Assembly (NCBI GenBank): GCA_019635355.1
Contig: JAHBZQ010000001.1
Coordinates: 248,001 to 312,000, forward strand
DNA: 64,000 bases
Direction of reading: 5' to 3'
DNA from: Rhizobacter sp.
Lineage (GTDB): Bacteria > Pseudomonadota > Gammaproteobacteria > Burkholderiales > Burkholderiaceae_C
The position numbers and the translations under genes were made by a program. Numbering within the stretch: position 1 is the stretch's first letter; each line of letters begins with the position of its first letter. Below the pieces are notes generated by a model. That model ran no database searches. It saw nothing but the letters and a program-made list of their open reading frames with translations, and was not told where the DNA came from. Positions 44,995 through 58,900 of this stretch are shown here, in pieces.

Positions 44995-46923
44995 ATGTCC
45001 CTGATCCGGCAGATCTGGCTGTTGATGCTGTCCACCGTGCTGCTGGCCTATGCCGGCAGCGTGACGGTCTCCGTCGAGTCGGCTCGGCACTACCTGCAGA
45101 CACAGCTCAGGCTCAAGAACGCCGACAACGCCACCTCGCTCGCGCTGGCCCTGTCGCAGCAGAAGGGCGACCGCGAGCTGATGGGCCTCTTGATGTCGGC
45201 CCAGTTCGACACCGGCTTCTACCGCCGCATCAAGTTCGTCGCCGCCGACGGCAGCGTGCCCTTCGTGCGCGAAGCGCAGGCCACGGGCCAGGTGGCGCCG
45301 GCGTGGTTCGTGAAACTCGTGCCCATCGATTCCGACCCGGGCGTGGCCCAGGTGTCGGACGGCTGGCGTGCGCTCGGCAAGGTCGAGGTGGTGAGCCATT
45401 CCTTTTTTGCGCACGACGAACTGTGGGCCGGCACGCTGCGCACCGCCGCGGCGCTCGCGGTCGTGGGCCTGCTGGCCGGCGCGATCGGCGCGGTGCTGAT
45501 GCGGCGCATCCGCAAGCCGCTCGACTCGACGGTGGAGCAGGCGCATGCGCTGGTGGCGGGCGAGTTCCGCATCGTGCCCGAGCCACGCGCACCGGAGCTG
45601 CAGCGCCTCACGCGCGCGATGAACACGATGGTGAGCCGCCTGCGCGTCACCTTCCAGGCGCAGGCCGACCAGCTCGACACGCTGCACAAGCAGGCCAACC
45701 TCGACCGGCTCACCGGCCTTTCGAACCGCGCCCACTTCCTCGGCCAGCTCACTGGCGCGCTGCAGCGCGAAGACGGCACGGCCGAAGGCGGCCTCGTGCT
45801 GCTGCGCGTGATCGACCTCGCCGGCATCAACCGCAGCCTCGGCCATGCGGGTGCCGACCGTGTGATCACCACCATCTCGCAGGCGCTCAAGCCCTATGCC
45901 GAGCGTGCCAAGGGCTGCTTCCTCGGCCGCCTGAACGGCTCGGACTTCGCGCTGTGCCTGCCGGTGCCCGGCGTGGCCCGCGAGACGGCGCAGGCCTTGT
46001 CGGACGCACTCTCGGTGCTGCTCACGAGCCTGGGCGGTGGCGCGGGCATCTGCCTGGGCGCCATCGAGCTGCACCGCGGCATGACGCCGGCGCAGGTGAT
46101 GAGCGCGGCCGATGCTGCACTCGCACGCGCCGAAGCGCGCGGGCGTTTTGCCGTCGAGCTCAGCAACGAGCCCGAGCACAGCGTGGCGATGCTCGGTGAG
46201 GCCGCCTGGCGCCAGCGCATCCGCGATGCGCTGGTGCAGGGCCGCGTGCACCTCGTCAACTTCCCGGTGGTCAACCCGCGCGGCGAGCTGCTGCACCTCG
46301 AATGCCCGCTGCGCCTGCAGCTGGAAGATCAGGGCGAGTTCGAGCCTGCCGCCCGCTGGCTGCCGCTGGCGATGCGCAGCCGCCTCACCGTCGACGTGGA
46401 CGAGCGCGCGCTTGCGCTTGCGCTTGCCGAATCGGGCGCCGACGGGCTGGCGCGCTGCGTGAACCTGTCGCCGGCGTCGCTGGCCGACAGCAGCTTCTCC
46501 TCACGCCTGCGCGCGCTCCTGTGGGATTCGCCGCGCGTGGCGCGCCTCATCTGGCTCGAAGTCTCGGAGTCGGCCGCGGTCGAGCATTTCGACCTGCTGC
46601 AGGAGCTGAGCCGCCAGCTGCGCCCGACCGGCGTGCGCCTCGGCCTTGAACACGCGGGCGAGCGCCTCGGCCTGATCCCCCGCCTCTTCGAAGCGGGGCT
46701 CGACTACGTGAAGCTCGACGCCTCGATGATCACCGGCGTGGGCAGTGACGACCACCGTGCCACCTTCGTGCGTGGCACCGTCACGCTGCTGCACGGCCTG
46801 TCCTTGCAGGTCTACGCCGAGGGCGTGGCCGATGCGACCGACGCGAAGGCGCTGTGGGAATGTGGCATCGACGGCGCGACCGGGCCGTACATCTCCCAGC
46901 AAGCCACGCCCGGCAGCAACTGA
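44995..46923 (+). CDS. lapD: LapD-like c-di-GMP receptor with degenerate GGDEF and EAL domains
   Basis: The 642 residues begin with a membrane helix (IWLLMLSTVLLAYAG), a periplasmic LapD/MoxY-type domain (about 25-150), a second helix (AALAVVGLLAGAIGAVLM), HAMP, GGDEF-like and EAL-like domains. The GGDEF site reads LNGSDFA, and the EAL site reads LECPL, so both catalytic signatures are lost, as in LapD. The later EAL elements (LDYVKLDASM, YAEGV) remain. It should bind c-di-GMP and sequester LapG in the periplasm. RBS AAAGGAAAA lies upstream. Confidence 0.92.
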   Translation: MSLIRQIWLLMLSTVLLAYAGSVTVSVESARHYLQTQLRLKNADNATSLALALSQQKGDRELMGLLMSAQFDTGFYRRIKFVAADGSVPFVREAQATGQVAPAWFVKLVPIDSDPGVAQVSDGWRALGKVEVVSHSFFAHDELWAGTLRTAAALAVVGLLAGAIGAVLMRRIRKPLDSTVEQAHALVAGEFRIVPEPRAPELQRLTRAMNTMVSRLRVTFQAQADQLDTLHKQANLDRLTGLSNRAHFLGQLTGALQREDGTAEGGLVLLRVIDLAGINRSLGHAGADRVITTISQALKPYAERAKGCFLGRLNGSDFALCLPVPGVARETAQALSDALSVLLTSLGGGAGICLGAIELHRGMTPAQVMSAADAALARAEARGRFAVELSNEPEHSVAMLGEAAWRQRIRDALVQGRVHLVNFPVVNPRGELLHLECPLRLQLEDQGEFEPAARWLPLAMRSRLTVDVDERALALALAESGADGLARCVNLSPASLADSSFSSRLRALLWDSPRVARLIWLEVSESAAVEHFDLLQELSRQLRPTGVRLGLEHAGERLGLIPRLFEAGLDYVKLDASMITGVGSDDHRATFVRGTVTLLHGLSLQVYAEGVADATDAKALWECGIDGATGPYISQQATPGSN

Positions 46924-46930
46924 TCTGAAC

Positions 46931-46958
46931 GAAACCCGCCGCGCTCGCGGCGGGTTTC
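46931..46958. terminator. Bidirectional hairpin between lapD and adhesin gene ends
   Basis: A perfect 12-bp stem (GAAACCCGCCGC and its complement) with loop GCTC lies between the two convergent stops. The A/T ends of the stem give a short T-run on either strand. It is a probable shared terminator. Confidence 0.6.
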
Positions 46959-46961
46959 GCA

Positions 46962-49900
46962 TCAGGTCCCGTCTACTAAGAGCTTCGACTTGTTCAGCAG
47001 GTCGTTGATGATCTGCTGGTCGGTCGTCAGCGCGCCGCCGCTCGTCAGGTCGACGTTTTGCAGCACGATCGACTGGTCGACCGCTCCGGCGCTGTAGCCG
47101 CTCGAGAACCCGCCGGTGCTGCTGATCGCGATGGTGGTGGTGCCACCGCTCACGGTGAAGTGCAGGTAGTTCGACAGGTTGCCCGCAGCACCGCCGGCCG
47201 ACGCCTCGCCCTGCAGCAGGTCGCGCAGGTCTAGGACGTCGCCGCCGTTGGCTGGTGTGGCGGTGTTGAAGTCCATGATGATGTCGGACGCTGCGCCCGC
47301 ACCCGCCGTGCCGCGGTCGGCAAACTCCCAGCGGAAGACGTCGGCCCCGGCGTCGCCGCGCAGCACGTCGTTGCCCGCGCCGCCCACCAGCGTGTCGTCG
47401 CCGGCCCCGCCCCGCAGGCCGTCGATGCCGGCGCCGCCGTTCAGGTAGTCGTTGCCGGTGCCGCCGTAGAGGAAGTCGGTGCCGTTCTGGCCGTAGATCA
47501 CGTCGTTGCCACTGCCGCCGTTGGCCACGTCCGACCAGGTGGTGATCGAGGTGTTGCCCGCGCTGTTGTTGTTGGCGTTGGTGTCGTCGGCTTCGGCGGT
47601 GAAGAGGCCGGTGGTCGAACTCGTGAGCGTGGTGTCGTCGGCCAGCGTCATGACACGCGCCGCGGCCACATGGGCCTGCGTCGGCGCGCCACCGCCCACC
47701 GGGTGCACCGAGCTGCCGGTGTCGCCGAGGTAGATGGTGTCGTCGCCGGCACCGGCCTGCACGTAGTCGTTGCCGGCGCCGGTGTTGAAGGCCTGGTGGA
47801 TGGTGCCGGTGGTGTCGGTGCCGCTTTGCGCCGGGATGCTGCCGGTGGCGCCCTGCGTCACGCTGACCGTGAGGCCGGTGCCGACCTGGCTCACCGAGTA
47901 CACGTCGTTGCCGGCCTGGCCGATGAGGGCGTCGCCGTTGAAGGTGCCGATCTCGGCGAGCGAGGTGGTCGTGCCGGTCGGGTCGACCGTGACCGAGAAG
48001 CTGGTCGAGGTGGTGGCCGTGGCGCCGGTGGCGGCCTCGGTCGAGGTAGCCACGGCCGTGAGCGTGGTGCTGCCGGTGTAGCCGCTCGTGAAGGTCATGC
48101 TCAGGGTCGAGCGGTTCCAGGTGGTGATGTTCACCGAGGTGGCGGCGCCGCTGGCGGTGAAGGTGTTGGTGCCGTCGGTGAGCACCGCACCCACCGGGAT
48201 GCCCTGCAGCGTGACCGCCAGCGACTCGGAGCCGTCGGTGTCGACGAGGCTCGCCAGCACCGGCGCGAGGTACACGCGGCTTTGCACGCCCGCGTCGTAG
48301 ACCACCGGGTAGTAGCCGCCTTCGCCGGTGGTGGCGTTGGGGATGAACGCGCTGCGTTGGCCACCGGCCGCGTCGACCTGGTTGATGCTCTGGAAGAGCA
48401 GGAAGTTGGAGGTCGACAGGTCGACCGCGGTGGCCCCATTCACGCTCACGTTCAGGTCGTAGCTGCCGGGGCCGCTCGTGTTGTAGACCATGAACTCGAT
48501 GCTGTAGTAGCCCGTCACCGTCGGCGTGAAGGTGTTCGAGGTGAAGGTGCCGGCCATCGCCTGACCACTGCCACCCCACTGGCCCGACATCAGCGTGTTC
48601 CCACCGACCTCGAGCCGCACCGTGTCGTCGGCGTAGCCGGAGAACACATACGAGGTGCCGGCCTGCATGTAGATGAGGCCCTGCACGCGGTAGGCGTCGT
48701 CGGCGGCCACCTGCACGCCGGTGTCGCCGGTGAGGTTTCCGGCCACGCCCACGTTGGTGACGAGTGCGCTGGAGGTCGGCACGGCCGTCTCGATGCCCAC
48801 TTCGCCCACGTCGGGGTTGGTCGAGCTGGCGCCCGAGGTCAGCGTGGCGATGGCGTTGTAGTAGTCGCGCGAGAGGCCCACCGAGGTGAGCGTCGACAGC
48901 GTGCCGGTGACCTGCACCGAGGCGTTGTGCGACACGGTCGGCGCGTCGGCAACCGGCGCGATGTCGATGCGCATCATCGCGGCGGTGCCGTCGAGGGCGC
49001 CGTCGTTCGGCGTGAAGGTGAAGCGCGCGTAGTCGGCCTGTTGGTTGCCCACGCTGCTGCCGCCGTAGGCGTCGCTGCCCGACTCGTTGGCATCGGGCAC
49101 GAAGCGGAACGAGCCCGCGTCGATGGTGGCCTTGGTCACCAGCGTGTTGGCCGCCACGTTGACCCAGGCCGAGCCGTTGTAGACCTGCAGCGTGCCGTCG
49201 GCCGGCAGCGTGCTCACGCGGATGCCGAGCGAGCTGCTGGCCGAGTCGATGTCGGTCACGCCGAACTGCGCCCAGTTGAAGACGAGGGCGGTGTCTTCGG
49301 TGCCCGAGACAGCCGAGCCGGTGGCCACCGGCGCATCGTTCACCGGGGTCACGTTGATCGTGACCGTGTCGGTGTCGCTCAGCGCGCCGCCCGAGCCGGT
49401 GTTGCCGTTGTCGTTGGTCGTCATCGTCAACGAGGCCGCGCCGTTGAAGTTGGCGCTGGGCACGTAGGTGACGTTCGAGGCCAGCGTGGCGTTGATCTGC
49501 GCGATCGTGCCGGTGAGGGTGACGCTGCCGGTGCCCGAGTTGGCGATGGTCGCGGTGCCACCGCTCACGGTGAGCGTGCCGTTGGTGACGGCGAGCGTCA
49601 CGGTCATGCTGCCGCTGCCACCGTCGACGTCGGAAATGGCCAGGCCGGTGATGCTGCGGCTCGTGTCTTCGGCGGTCGTCTGCGTGGCGGGCACGGTGTT
49701 GACCGGTGCGTCGTTCACCGCGTTGACGGTGACGTTGACGGTGGCCGTCTCGGTCACGCCGCCCGAGGTGACGGTGTAGCTGAAGCTTGCGGCGCCGTTG
49801 TAGTTGGCCGTGGGCGTGTAGATGAGCTGGCCCGAGGCGTTGAGGCTCACCGTGCCGTTGGCCACGGCCACGGCCGGGCCACCGGCCGTGATGGCCGAGC

Positions 49901-52900
49901 CGTTGATGGCGGTGATGGTGCGCCCGCCGTTCTCGAACGAGTCGTTGGCCAGCACGCTGAGGGTGACGGCGTTGTCTTCGTTGGTGCTCGCGGTGTCGTT
50001 GGCGATGTCGACCACCGGGTTGACGGTGATGCCGACCGTGCTCACGACCGGGGGCGCCACGCCGTCGCTGGTGCTGACGGTCAGGGTGGCGGGGCCGTTG
50101 TAGTCGGCCGTGTTGGCGTAGGCGGTGCCATTCAGCGCCGCGGTCACCGCGGCCGGGGTGCCGGTGATCTGCACCGAGCCCGTGCCGTTGCCGACCACGA
50201 TCACGCCCGCGATGGAGCCGAGCGTGAGCGTGCCGTTGTTCACCGAGACGGTGGTGGTCACCGAGCCGCTGTCCACGTCGGCGACGGTGATCGCATTGCC
50301 GTTGGCGGCCGAGAAGACGAGCGGTGTGTCTTCCGCGGTGCTCTGGGCCGCGGGCACGGTGTTGACCGGCGCATCGTTGACGGCGGCCACGTGGATGACG
50401 GCCGTGGCGGCGGCGCTGCTGCTGGTGCCGTCGTTGACCACCACGCTGATCTGGCGGTCGGTGGTGCTCGGGTTGTCGCTGGTGTTGGCGTAGGTGATCG
50501 CGCGGATGGCCGTCTGGTAGGCCGCGAGCGAGGCCGAGCCGGTCAGCGTGACCACGTTGCCCGACACGCTGGCGGTGATGCCCGCGGGCATGCCGCCGGC
50601 CGCCAGCACGTCGCCGGCCTGTGCGTTGGTGAGCGTGATGGTGGCGCTGGCCAGTGTGGTCGAGTCGACGTCGGTGATCGCGATATCGATGTCGGCGATG
50701 GCGACCGGGCTGCCGTTTTCGGTGAAGGTGGCGCTGTAGTCGTTGCCGCCGGCGGTGGAGTTGTTGCCGTCGAGGTCGATGGCGGGCGGTGCGTCGTTGT
50801 CGACGATGCTGCCCACGCCTTGCGTGTCGGAGATGGTCGCGTTGCTCGCGCCAATCAGGTTGACGAAGAACGTTTCGGTGGCTTCGGTCAGCGAGTCGTT
50901 CGTGATCGCGACGGTGATGGTCTGCGAGGTCACGCCCGGGGTGAAGGTGAGCGTGCCGGTGGTGGAGGTGTAGTCGCTGCCGGCGGTGGCGGTGCCGTTG
51001 CCGGTGTTGTAGCCGACGCTGACCGTCTGGCCCGAGGCGGCCGACAGCGTGACGGTGAAGGTCGCGGTGCCCGCGGCCTCGTTGACCGTCACGTCGTTGA
51101 TCGAGAGCGTTGGCGTCGCGTCGTCGTCGAGGAGGGTCGCCGTGCCGCTGGCCGCGCCGTTGGTGGTGGTGCCGGCGGTGCGGGTGGCGGTGAGGCTGAA
51201 GGTTTCGTCGATCTCGTCGAGCGTGTCGTTGGTGATCGGCGCACGCACCAGCACGCTGGTGGCGCCGGCCGCGATGGTGGCGCTGCTGGCGTTGACCCAG
51301 TTGGTGCCGCCGTCGGTCGAGACCTGCAGCGTGGTGCCGTAGTCGGTGCCCGCGGTGGCCGTGCCGGCCGTCGTCGACAGCGACACGGTGGTGGCGGTGG
51401 CCGACGGGTTGGACAGGCTCACCGTGAACTGCGCGTAGCCGCTGCCCTCGGCGAACGAAGCGCTCGAGACGGCGAGCGTCGGCGTGTCGTTGTCGGTGCC
51501 GCCGGCGCCCGTGCCGTCGTCGCGGATGGTGCCCACGCCGAGGCTGTCGGCGATGGTGGCGTTGCTCGCGTTCGACAGGTTGACGTTGAAGGTCTCGCTG
51601 CCTTCGTAAGTGCCGTCGTTGAGGATCGGCACGGTGATGGTCTGTGAGGTCACGCCCGGGGTGAAGACGAGCGTGCCGCTGGCGGCGGTGTAGTCGCTGC
51701 CGGCGGTGGCGGTGCCGTCGCCGGTGCCGTAGTTGACGCTGACCGTCTGGCCCGAGGCGGCCGAGAGGGTGACGGTGAAGGTCGCGGTGCCGGCCGCTTC
51801 GTTGACGGTCACGTCGTTGACGGTGAGCGACGGGGCGGCATCGTCGTCGTTGATGGTGCCGGTGCCCGAAGTGCCGCCGACGGTCAGCGTGTAAGTCTCG
51901 TTCGCTTCGTTCAGGGTGTCGGCCGTGGTGGGCACGCTCACGGTGAACGAGGTGACGCCGGCCGGCACGGTGATGGTGCCGCCCGAGACGGTCACGCCGT
52001 TGCTGAAGTTGGCATTGGTGAGCGCGCTCGTGTAGTCGGCGCCCGAGGCGGTGCCGTTGGTGAACGAGAGCGCGTAGGTCGTGGCGACCGACGAGGCGTT
52101 GCTCAGCGTGACGGTGTGCAGGATGTTCGAGGCCTCGGTGGCCGCAGCGCTGCTCACCGACGAGATCGTGGGTGCGTTGTCGTCGTCGTTGATGGTGCCG
52201 ACGCCGGTGACGCCGCCGACCGAGAGGTTGTAGGTCTCGTTGGGTTCGTCGATCGTGTCTTGCGTGGAAGGCACGGTGACGGTGAAGCTCGTGACGCCGG
52301 CCGGCACGATGAGGTTGCCGCCCGAGAGGGTGACGCCGTTGCTGAAGGTCGGCGTGCCGTAGTCGGTGCCGCCGCCGGTGGCGGTGCCGCCACCCAGCGT
52401 GTAGGCAAAGCTCGTGGCCACGCTCGACGCATTGGTGAGCGTGACGGTGTGGACGAGGCTCGCGCCTTCCGTCGCCGACGCTGCCGACACCGAAGCGATC
52501 GTCGGCGCGTTGTCGTCGTCGTTGATCGTGCCCACAGCGGTGACGCCGCCGACGGAGAGGTTGTAGGTCTCGTTGGGTTCGTCGATCGTGTCTTGCGTGG
52601 AAGGCACGGTGACGGTGAAGCTCGTCACACCAGCCGGCACGATGAGGTTGCCGCCCGAGAGGGTGACGCCGTTGCTGAAGGTCGGCGTGCCGTAGTCGGT
52701 GCCGCCGCCGGTGGCGGTGCCGCCACCCAGGGTGTAGGCAAAGCTCGTGGCCACGCTCGACGCGTTGGTGAGCGTGACGGTGTGGACGAGGCTCGCGCCT
52801 TCCGTCGCCGACGCTGCCGAGACGGAAGCGATCGTCGGCGCGTTGTCGTCGTCGTTGATCGTGCCCACAGCGGTGACGCCGCCGACGGAGAGGTTGTAGG

Positions 52901-55900
52901 TCTCGTTGGGTTCGTCGATCGTGTCTTGCGTGGAAGGCACGGTGACGGTGAAGCTCGTCACACCAGCCGGCACGATGAGGTTGCCGGCCGAGAGGGTGAC
53001 ACCGTTGCTGAAGGTCGGCGTGCCGTAGTCGGCACCGCCGCCGGTGGCGGTGCCGCCACCCAGCGTGTAGGCGAACGAGGTCGCCACCGACGAGGCATTG
53101 CTCAGCGTCACCGTGTGCACGAGGGCCGTGCCCTCGATCTGGGTGGCGGCGCTGACGGTGGCCACGGTGGGCGCTGCGTCATCGTCGGTGATCGTGCCCG
53201 TGCCGGCGCTCGAGCCGATGTTGAGGGTGTAGGTTTCGTCGGCCTCGTCGATGGTGTCGGCCGTGGTCGGCACGGTGACGGTGAACGAGGTCACGCCGGC
53301 CGGCACGGTGATGGTGCCGCCGGAGAAGGTCACGCCGTTGCTGAAGCTGGCGTTGGTGAGGGCACTGGTGTAGTCGGCCGCCGACGCGGTCCCGTTGGTG
53401 AACGACAGCGAGTAGGTGGTCGCGACCGACGACGGGTTGCTCAGCGTGACGGTGTGGACGATGCTGGTCGCCTCGACCGCGCTCGCGTCGGAGACCGACG
53501 CGATGGTGGGGGCGTTGTCGTCGTCGGTGATGGTGCCGAGGGCGTTGACGCCGCCGACGCTCAGGTTGTAGGTCTCGGAGGCGCCTTCGTCGATCGTGTC
53601 CTGGGTGGTCGGCACGGTGACGGTGAACGAGGTCACGCCGGCCGGCACGATCAAGTTGCCGCCGGAGAGCGTGACGCCATTGCTGAAGCTGGGCGGTGCG
53701 GTGTAGTCGCTGCCGCTGGTGGCGGTGCCGCCGCCGAGCGTGTAGGCGTAGCTCGTGGCGACCGACGAGGCGTTCGTCAGCGTCACGGTGTGCACGAGTG
53801 CCGTGCCTTCGACCTGCGTTGCCGCCGAGACGCTGCTCACGGTGGGTGCCGCGTCGTCGTCGCCGATGGTGCCGAGGGCGGCCACGCCGCCCACCGACAG
53901 GTTGTAGGTCTCGTTGGGTTCGTCGACCGTGTCTTGCGTGCTGGGCACGGTGACGGTGAAGCTCGTGACGCCCGCCGGCACGATGAGGTTGCCGCCCGAC
54001 AGCGTGACGCCGTTGCTGAAGGTGGCGCTGCCGTAGTCGACGCCCGCGGTGGCGGTGCCGCCACCGAGCGTGTAAGCGAAGCTCGTGGACGAGCTGGAGG
54101 CGTTGCTCAGGGTGACCGTGTGCACGAGGTTCGTGCCTTCGGCGGCCGCGGCGGCCGACACCGTGGCGATGGTCGGCGCCGCGTCGTCGTCGAGCACGGT
54201 GCCGGTGGCGGCCACGCCGCCCACGTTGAGCGTGTAGGTCTCGTCGGCTTCGTCGATGGTGTCGGCGAGGGTCGGCACGCTCACGGTGAACGAGGTGACG
54301 CCGGCCGGCACGGTGATCACACCGCCCGAGATCGTCACGCCGTTGCTGAACGACGCATTCGTGAGCGTGGCGGTGTAGTCGGTGCCGCCGGTGGCGGTGC
54401 CATCGGCGAGCGAGAGCGAGTAGGTGGTCGGCGTGGCCGACGGGTTCGACAGCGTCACCGTGTGCACGACGCTCACCGTCTCGACGGCGCTGGCCGCCGA
54501 CACGGTGGCGATGGCCGACACGTCGTTGTCGACGATGCCGGTGGAGACCGAGGCGTTGCTGCCGCTCACCACCAGGTTCTCGAAGTTGCCGCCCGTCGCG
54601 TTGTCGATGGTGACGGTGAAGCTTTCGGCGCCTTCGGCGAGGTTGTCGTCGATCGTCGCGACGTTGAAGCTGGCCGCGCTGCTGCCGGCCGGGATGGTGA
54701 CGGTGGTGACGCCGGAGAAGTCACTGCCATCGGCCGCGGTGCCGCTGTAGCGCAGCGTCACCGTCACGCCCGCGCCCTGGGCCGGGCTCGTGAGCGAGAG
54801 GGTGTACGTGGCCGAGGCGCCTTCGCTCACCGATGCGGAGCCGCTCAGGCTGAGCGTGGTGGTGTCGAGGGTGTCGGTGACGCTCGTGACCGCCGGGGCG
54901 CTGCTGTGCACCAGCGATTCGAAGCCGCCGCCGCTCGCGCCGGTGATGTTGACCGACACGTTGCCGGCATCGGTGTAGACGTCTTCGCCCGGGGCCGGCA
55001 CGGAGATGCTGGCGCTCGAGCTGCCGGCCGGGATGACGATCTGCTGGCTGTTCGACAGCTGGACCGTCACGTCCGTCTGCGCCACGCTCGTGAGCTGGGC
55101 GGTGTAGACGATGTTGCCGCCCTCGGCGACGGTGTTGGTGGCGCTCAGCGACACGGTGGTCACGTCGGCCGGGGTCTCGTCGTTGATGACGGTGGTGACG
55201 CTGCTGGCCGCACCGTTGGCGGCGATGGCCTCGAAGCCGCCACCGCCGATGCTGCCCAGCGAGACGACGATGGTGTCGCCCGAATCGGCGATCACGTCGT
55301 CGAGCGTGGCGAGGTTGAAGGTGGCACTGGTGGCGCCGGCGGGAATGGTGACGCTGACCACGCGGTTGTAGTCGCTGCCATCGACGGCGGTGCCGGCGTA
55401 GTTGAGGTTGACGGTCACCGGGGTGACGGCGGCTTGGCCGAGCGTCACGGTGTAGTTGCCGGTGGTGGCGCCTTCGGTCACGCTGCCCGGGCCGGCCAGG
55501 CTCACGAGCACGGTGTCGGGGGTGGCTTCTTCGACCAGCGTCGTCGTGACGCTGCTGGCCGGGCCGACCGCGAGGTTCTCGAAGTTGCCGCCGGTCGCGC
55601 CCGCGATGGTGACGATCACGGTCTCGCCCGAGTCGGCCAAGGCGTCGTCGAGCGCGGCCACGCTGAAGGTGGCCGAGGTGGCACCCGCCGGGATGGTGAC
55701 GGTGGTCACGCCGCTGCGGTCGGCCGCGCTGGCCGAGCCGCTGTAGGCGAGGGTCACGGTCACGTCGGTTTGTGCCGGGTTCGTGAGCGTGAGGGTGTAG
55801 GTGCCGCTCGTGCCTTCGGTCAGGGTGCCGGGGCCGCCGATGTTGACGGTGGTGGTGTCGACCGTGTCGACGATGCTGGTCACCGCCGGGGTCGGGTCGA

Positions 55901-58900
55901 CCGACAGCGCAATGCCGCCGCCCGAGGTGCCGGTGATGGTGGCGCTGACGCTCGTGGGGTCGACGTACACGTCGTCGCTCGTGGCGACGGGCACGGTCAC
56001 GCTGCCGGTCAGGGCACCGGCATTGATGTGGATGGTCTGGCCGTTCGACAGGGTCACGTCGAGGGCCGTCACCGGCGCTTGCGTGAGCGTGGCCGTGTAG
56101 ACGATGGTGCCGCCCGCTTCGGTCAGCGTCGGCGTGGCCGAGAGGGTGAGGGTGGAGATGTCGTTGTCGACGATGCCGGTCGTGACCGAGCCGGCGCTGC
56201 TGCTGACGGCCAGGTTCTCGAAGTTGCCGCCGGTGGCGGTGGCAATGGTGATGGTGAAGCTCTCGGCGCCCTCGGCCAGCGCGTCGTCGATCGTGGCGAC
56301 GCTGAAGTTGGCCGAGCTGCTGCCCGCCGGGATGGTGACGGTGGTGGTGCCGGTGAAGTCGCTGCCGTCGGCGGCGGTGCCGCTGTAGCTGAGCGTCACG
56401 GTGACCGGGGTGGTCTGCGCCGGGCTCGTGAGCGAGACGGTGTAGCTGCCCGACGCGCCTTCGGCCACCGAGCCCGAGCCCGAGAGGCTCACGGTCGTGG
56501 TGTTGATCGTGTCGGTGATGCTCGTGGCGACCGGCGTGTTGTCGGCGACGAGGTTCTCGAAGTTGCCGCCGGTGGCGCCGGTGATGTGCGCCGAGACGGT
56601 GCTGGCGTCGAGGTACACGTCATCGGTGGGGGCAAGCACCGAGATGCTGCCCGACGAGGCACCGGCCGCGATGTTGATCTGCGCGCCGTTGCTGAGGGTG
56701 ATCGTCACCGGCGAGCCGGCCGCGGCGTTGAGGCTCGCGGTGTAGACGATGGAGCCGCCTTCGGCCACGCTCGGCGTGGCGGTGAGGGTGGCGGTCGTGG
56801 TGTCGACCGTGTCGGTGACGCTGGTGACGGCCGCCGTCGGGCTGATCGCCAGGTTCTCGAAGTTGCCGCCGGTGGCGGTGGTGATCGTGGCCGACACATT
56901 GCCCGCGTCGACGAGCGCGTCGTCGGCCGGCGCAGCGACCGTGACCGTGCCGGTGGAGGCGCCGGCCAGGATGGTGATCTGCGCGTTGTTCGACAGCGTG
57001 ATCGTGACGTCGGTGCCTGCCGGGTTGTTCAGCGAGGCGGTGTAGACGATGTTGCCGCCCTCGGCCACGCTGCCGGTGGCGGTGAGCGACACGGTCGTGG
57101 TGTCGATCGTGTCGGTGATGCTCGTGGTGGCGGGGGCGCTGTTGACCGAGAGGTTCTCGAAGTTGCCGCCGCTGGTGCCGGCGATGCTCGCCGACACGCT
57201 GCCCGCGTCGATGAGCGCATCGTCGGTGGGCGCGGCCACGCTGATGCTGGCCGACGAGCTGCCGGCCGGGATGGTGATGGTCTGGCTGTTCGACAGCGTG
57301 ACCACGAGGTCGGTGCCCGCCGGGCTCGTGAGCGAGGCGGTGTAGACGATGCTGCCGCCTTCGGCCACGGTGCCGGTGGCCGAGAGGGTGAGCGTCGTCG
57401 TGCCGATGGTGTCGGTCACCGCGGTGGTGGCCGGCGCCGGGTTGATGGCGAGGGCCTCGAAGTTGCCGCCGGTCGCGCTGGCGATGGAGGCCGAGACCGG
57501 GCCGGCGTCGATCACGAAGTCGTCGGCCGGCGCCGGCACGGTGACGGTGCCCGTCGAGTTGCCCGCGAGGATGGTGATGACCGCGCTGTTCGACAGCGTG
57601 ACGGTCACGTTCGTGCCCGCCGGGTGGTTCAGCGAAGCGGTGTAGACGATGTTGCCGCCCTCGGCCACGGTGGGTGTGGCGGTGAGGCTGACGGTGGTGG
57701 TGTCGATCGTGTCGGTGACGGCGGTCGCCGCCGGCGTGGTGTCAACCACCAGCTGCTCGAAGTTGCCGCCGTTCACGGTGGCGATGCTGGCGCTGACGGT
57801 GCTGGCATCGAGCAGCACGTCGTCGACCGGCGCGGGCACGCTCACGCTGCCCGACGAGGTGCCGGCCAGGATGGTGATGGTCGCGTTGTTCGACAGCGTG
57901 ACGGTGAGGTCGCTGCCCGCAGGGCTCGTGAGCGAAGCGGTGTAGACGATGTTGCCGCCCTCGGCCACGGTGGCCGTGGCGCTGAGCGAGACGGTCGTGG
58001 TGTCGATCGTGTCGGTGACGGTGGTGGTGGCCGCAGCCGGGTCCACCACCAGGTTTTCGAAGCCGCCGCCCGTGGCGCTGGCGATGGTGAGCGAGACCGG
58101 GCCCGCGTCGACCACGGCATCGTCGCCCGGGGCCGGCAGCGTGAGCGTGGCGCTCGACGCATTGGTGGGAATGGTGATCGTCTGGTTGTTCGACAGCGTG
58201 ACGGTCACGGCCGAGGCCGCCGGGCTCGTGAGCGTGGCGGTGTAGACGATGTTGCCGCCCTCGGCCACGCTCGGCGTGGCAGTGAGGGTGACGGTGGTGG
58301 TGTCGACCGTGTCGGTGACGGCGGTCACGGCCGCGGCCGGGTTGGCGACCAGGCTTTCGAAGTTGCCGCCGCTGGTGGCGGTGATCGTGGCCGAGACGTT
58401 GCCGGCGTCGGCATACACGTCGTCGGTGGGCGCCGGGACGGACACGCTGTTCGACGAGGTGCCGGCCGCGATGACGATCTGCGCGCCGTTCGACAGCGTC
58501 ACGGTCACGTCGGTGCCCGCGGCGTTGTTCAGCGTCGCGGTGTAGACGATGTTGCCGCCTTCGGCCACGGTGGGCGAGGCGGTGAGCGTGACGGTGGTGG
58601 TGTCGACCGTGTCGGTGACGGTGGTGACGGCCGGGGCCGGGTTGCGCACCAGCGACTCGAAGTTGCCGCCGCTGGCGGAGGTGATGCTGAGCGAGACCGA
58701 GCCGGTGTCGACGAGCGCATCGTCGCCTGGGGCGGCGAGCGTGAGCGTGCCGGTGGTGGCACCGGTGGCGATGGTGATCTGCTGGCCGTTCGACAGGTTG
58801 ACGGTGACCGGCGACTGCGCCGCGCTCGTGAGCGTGGCGGTGTAGACGATGGAGCCGCCTTCGGCGACGGTCGGCGTGGCCGAGAGCGACACGGTGGTGG

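Noticed and set aside
52188..53186. Regular repeats as a possible CRISPR array
   Set aside because: The units are 333 bp, in frame with a protein and have no spacer structure.
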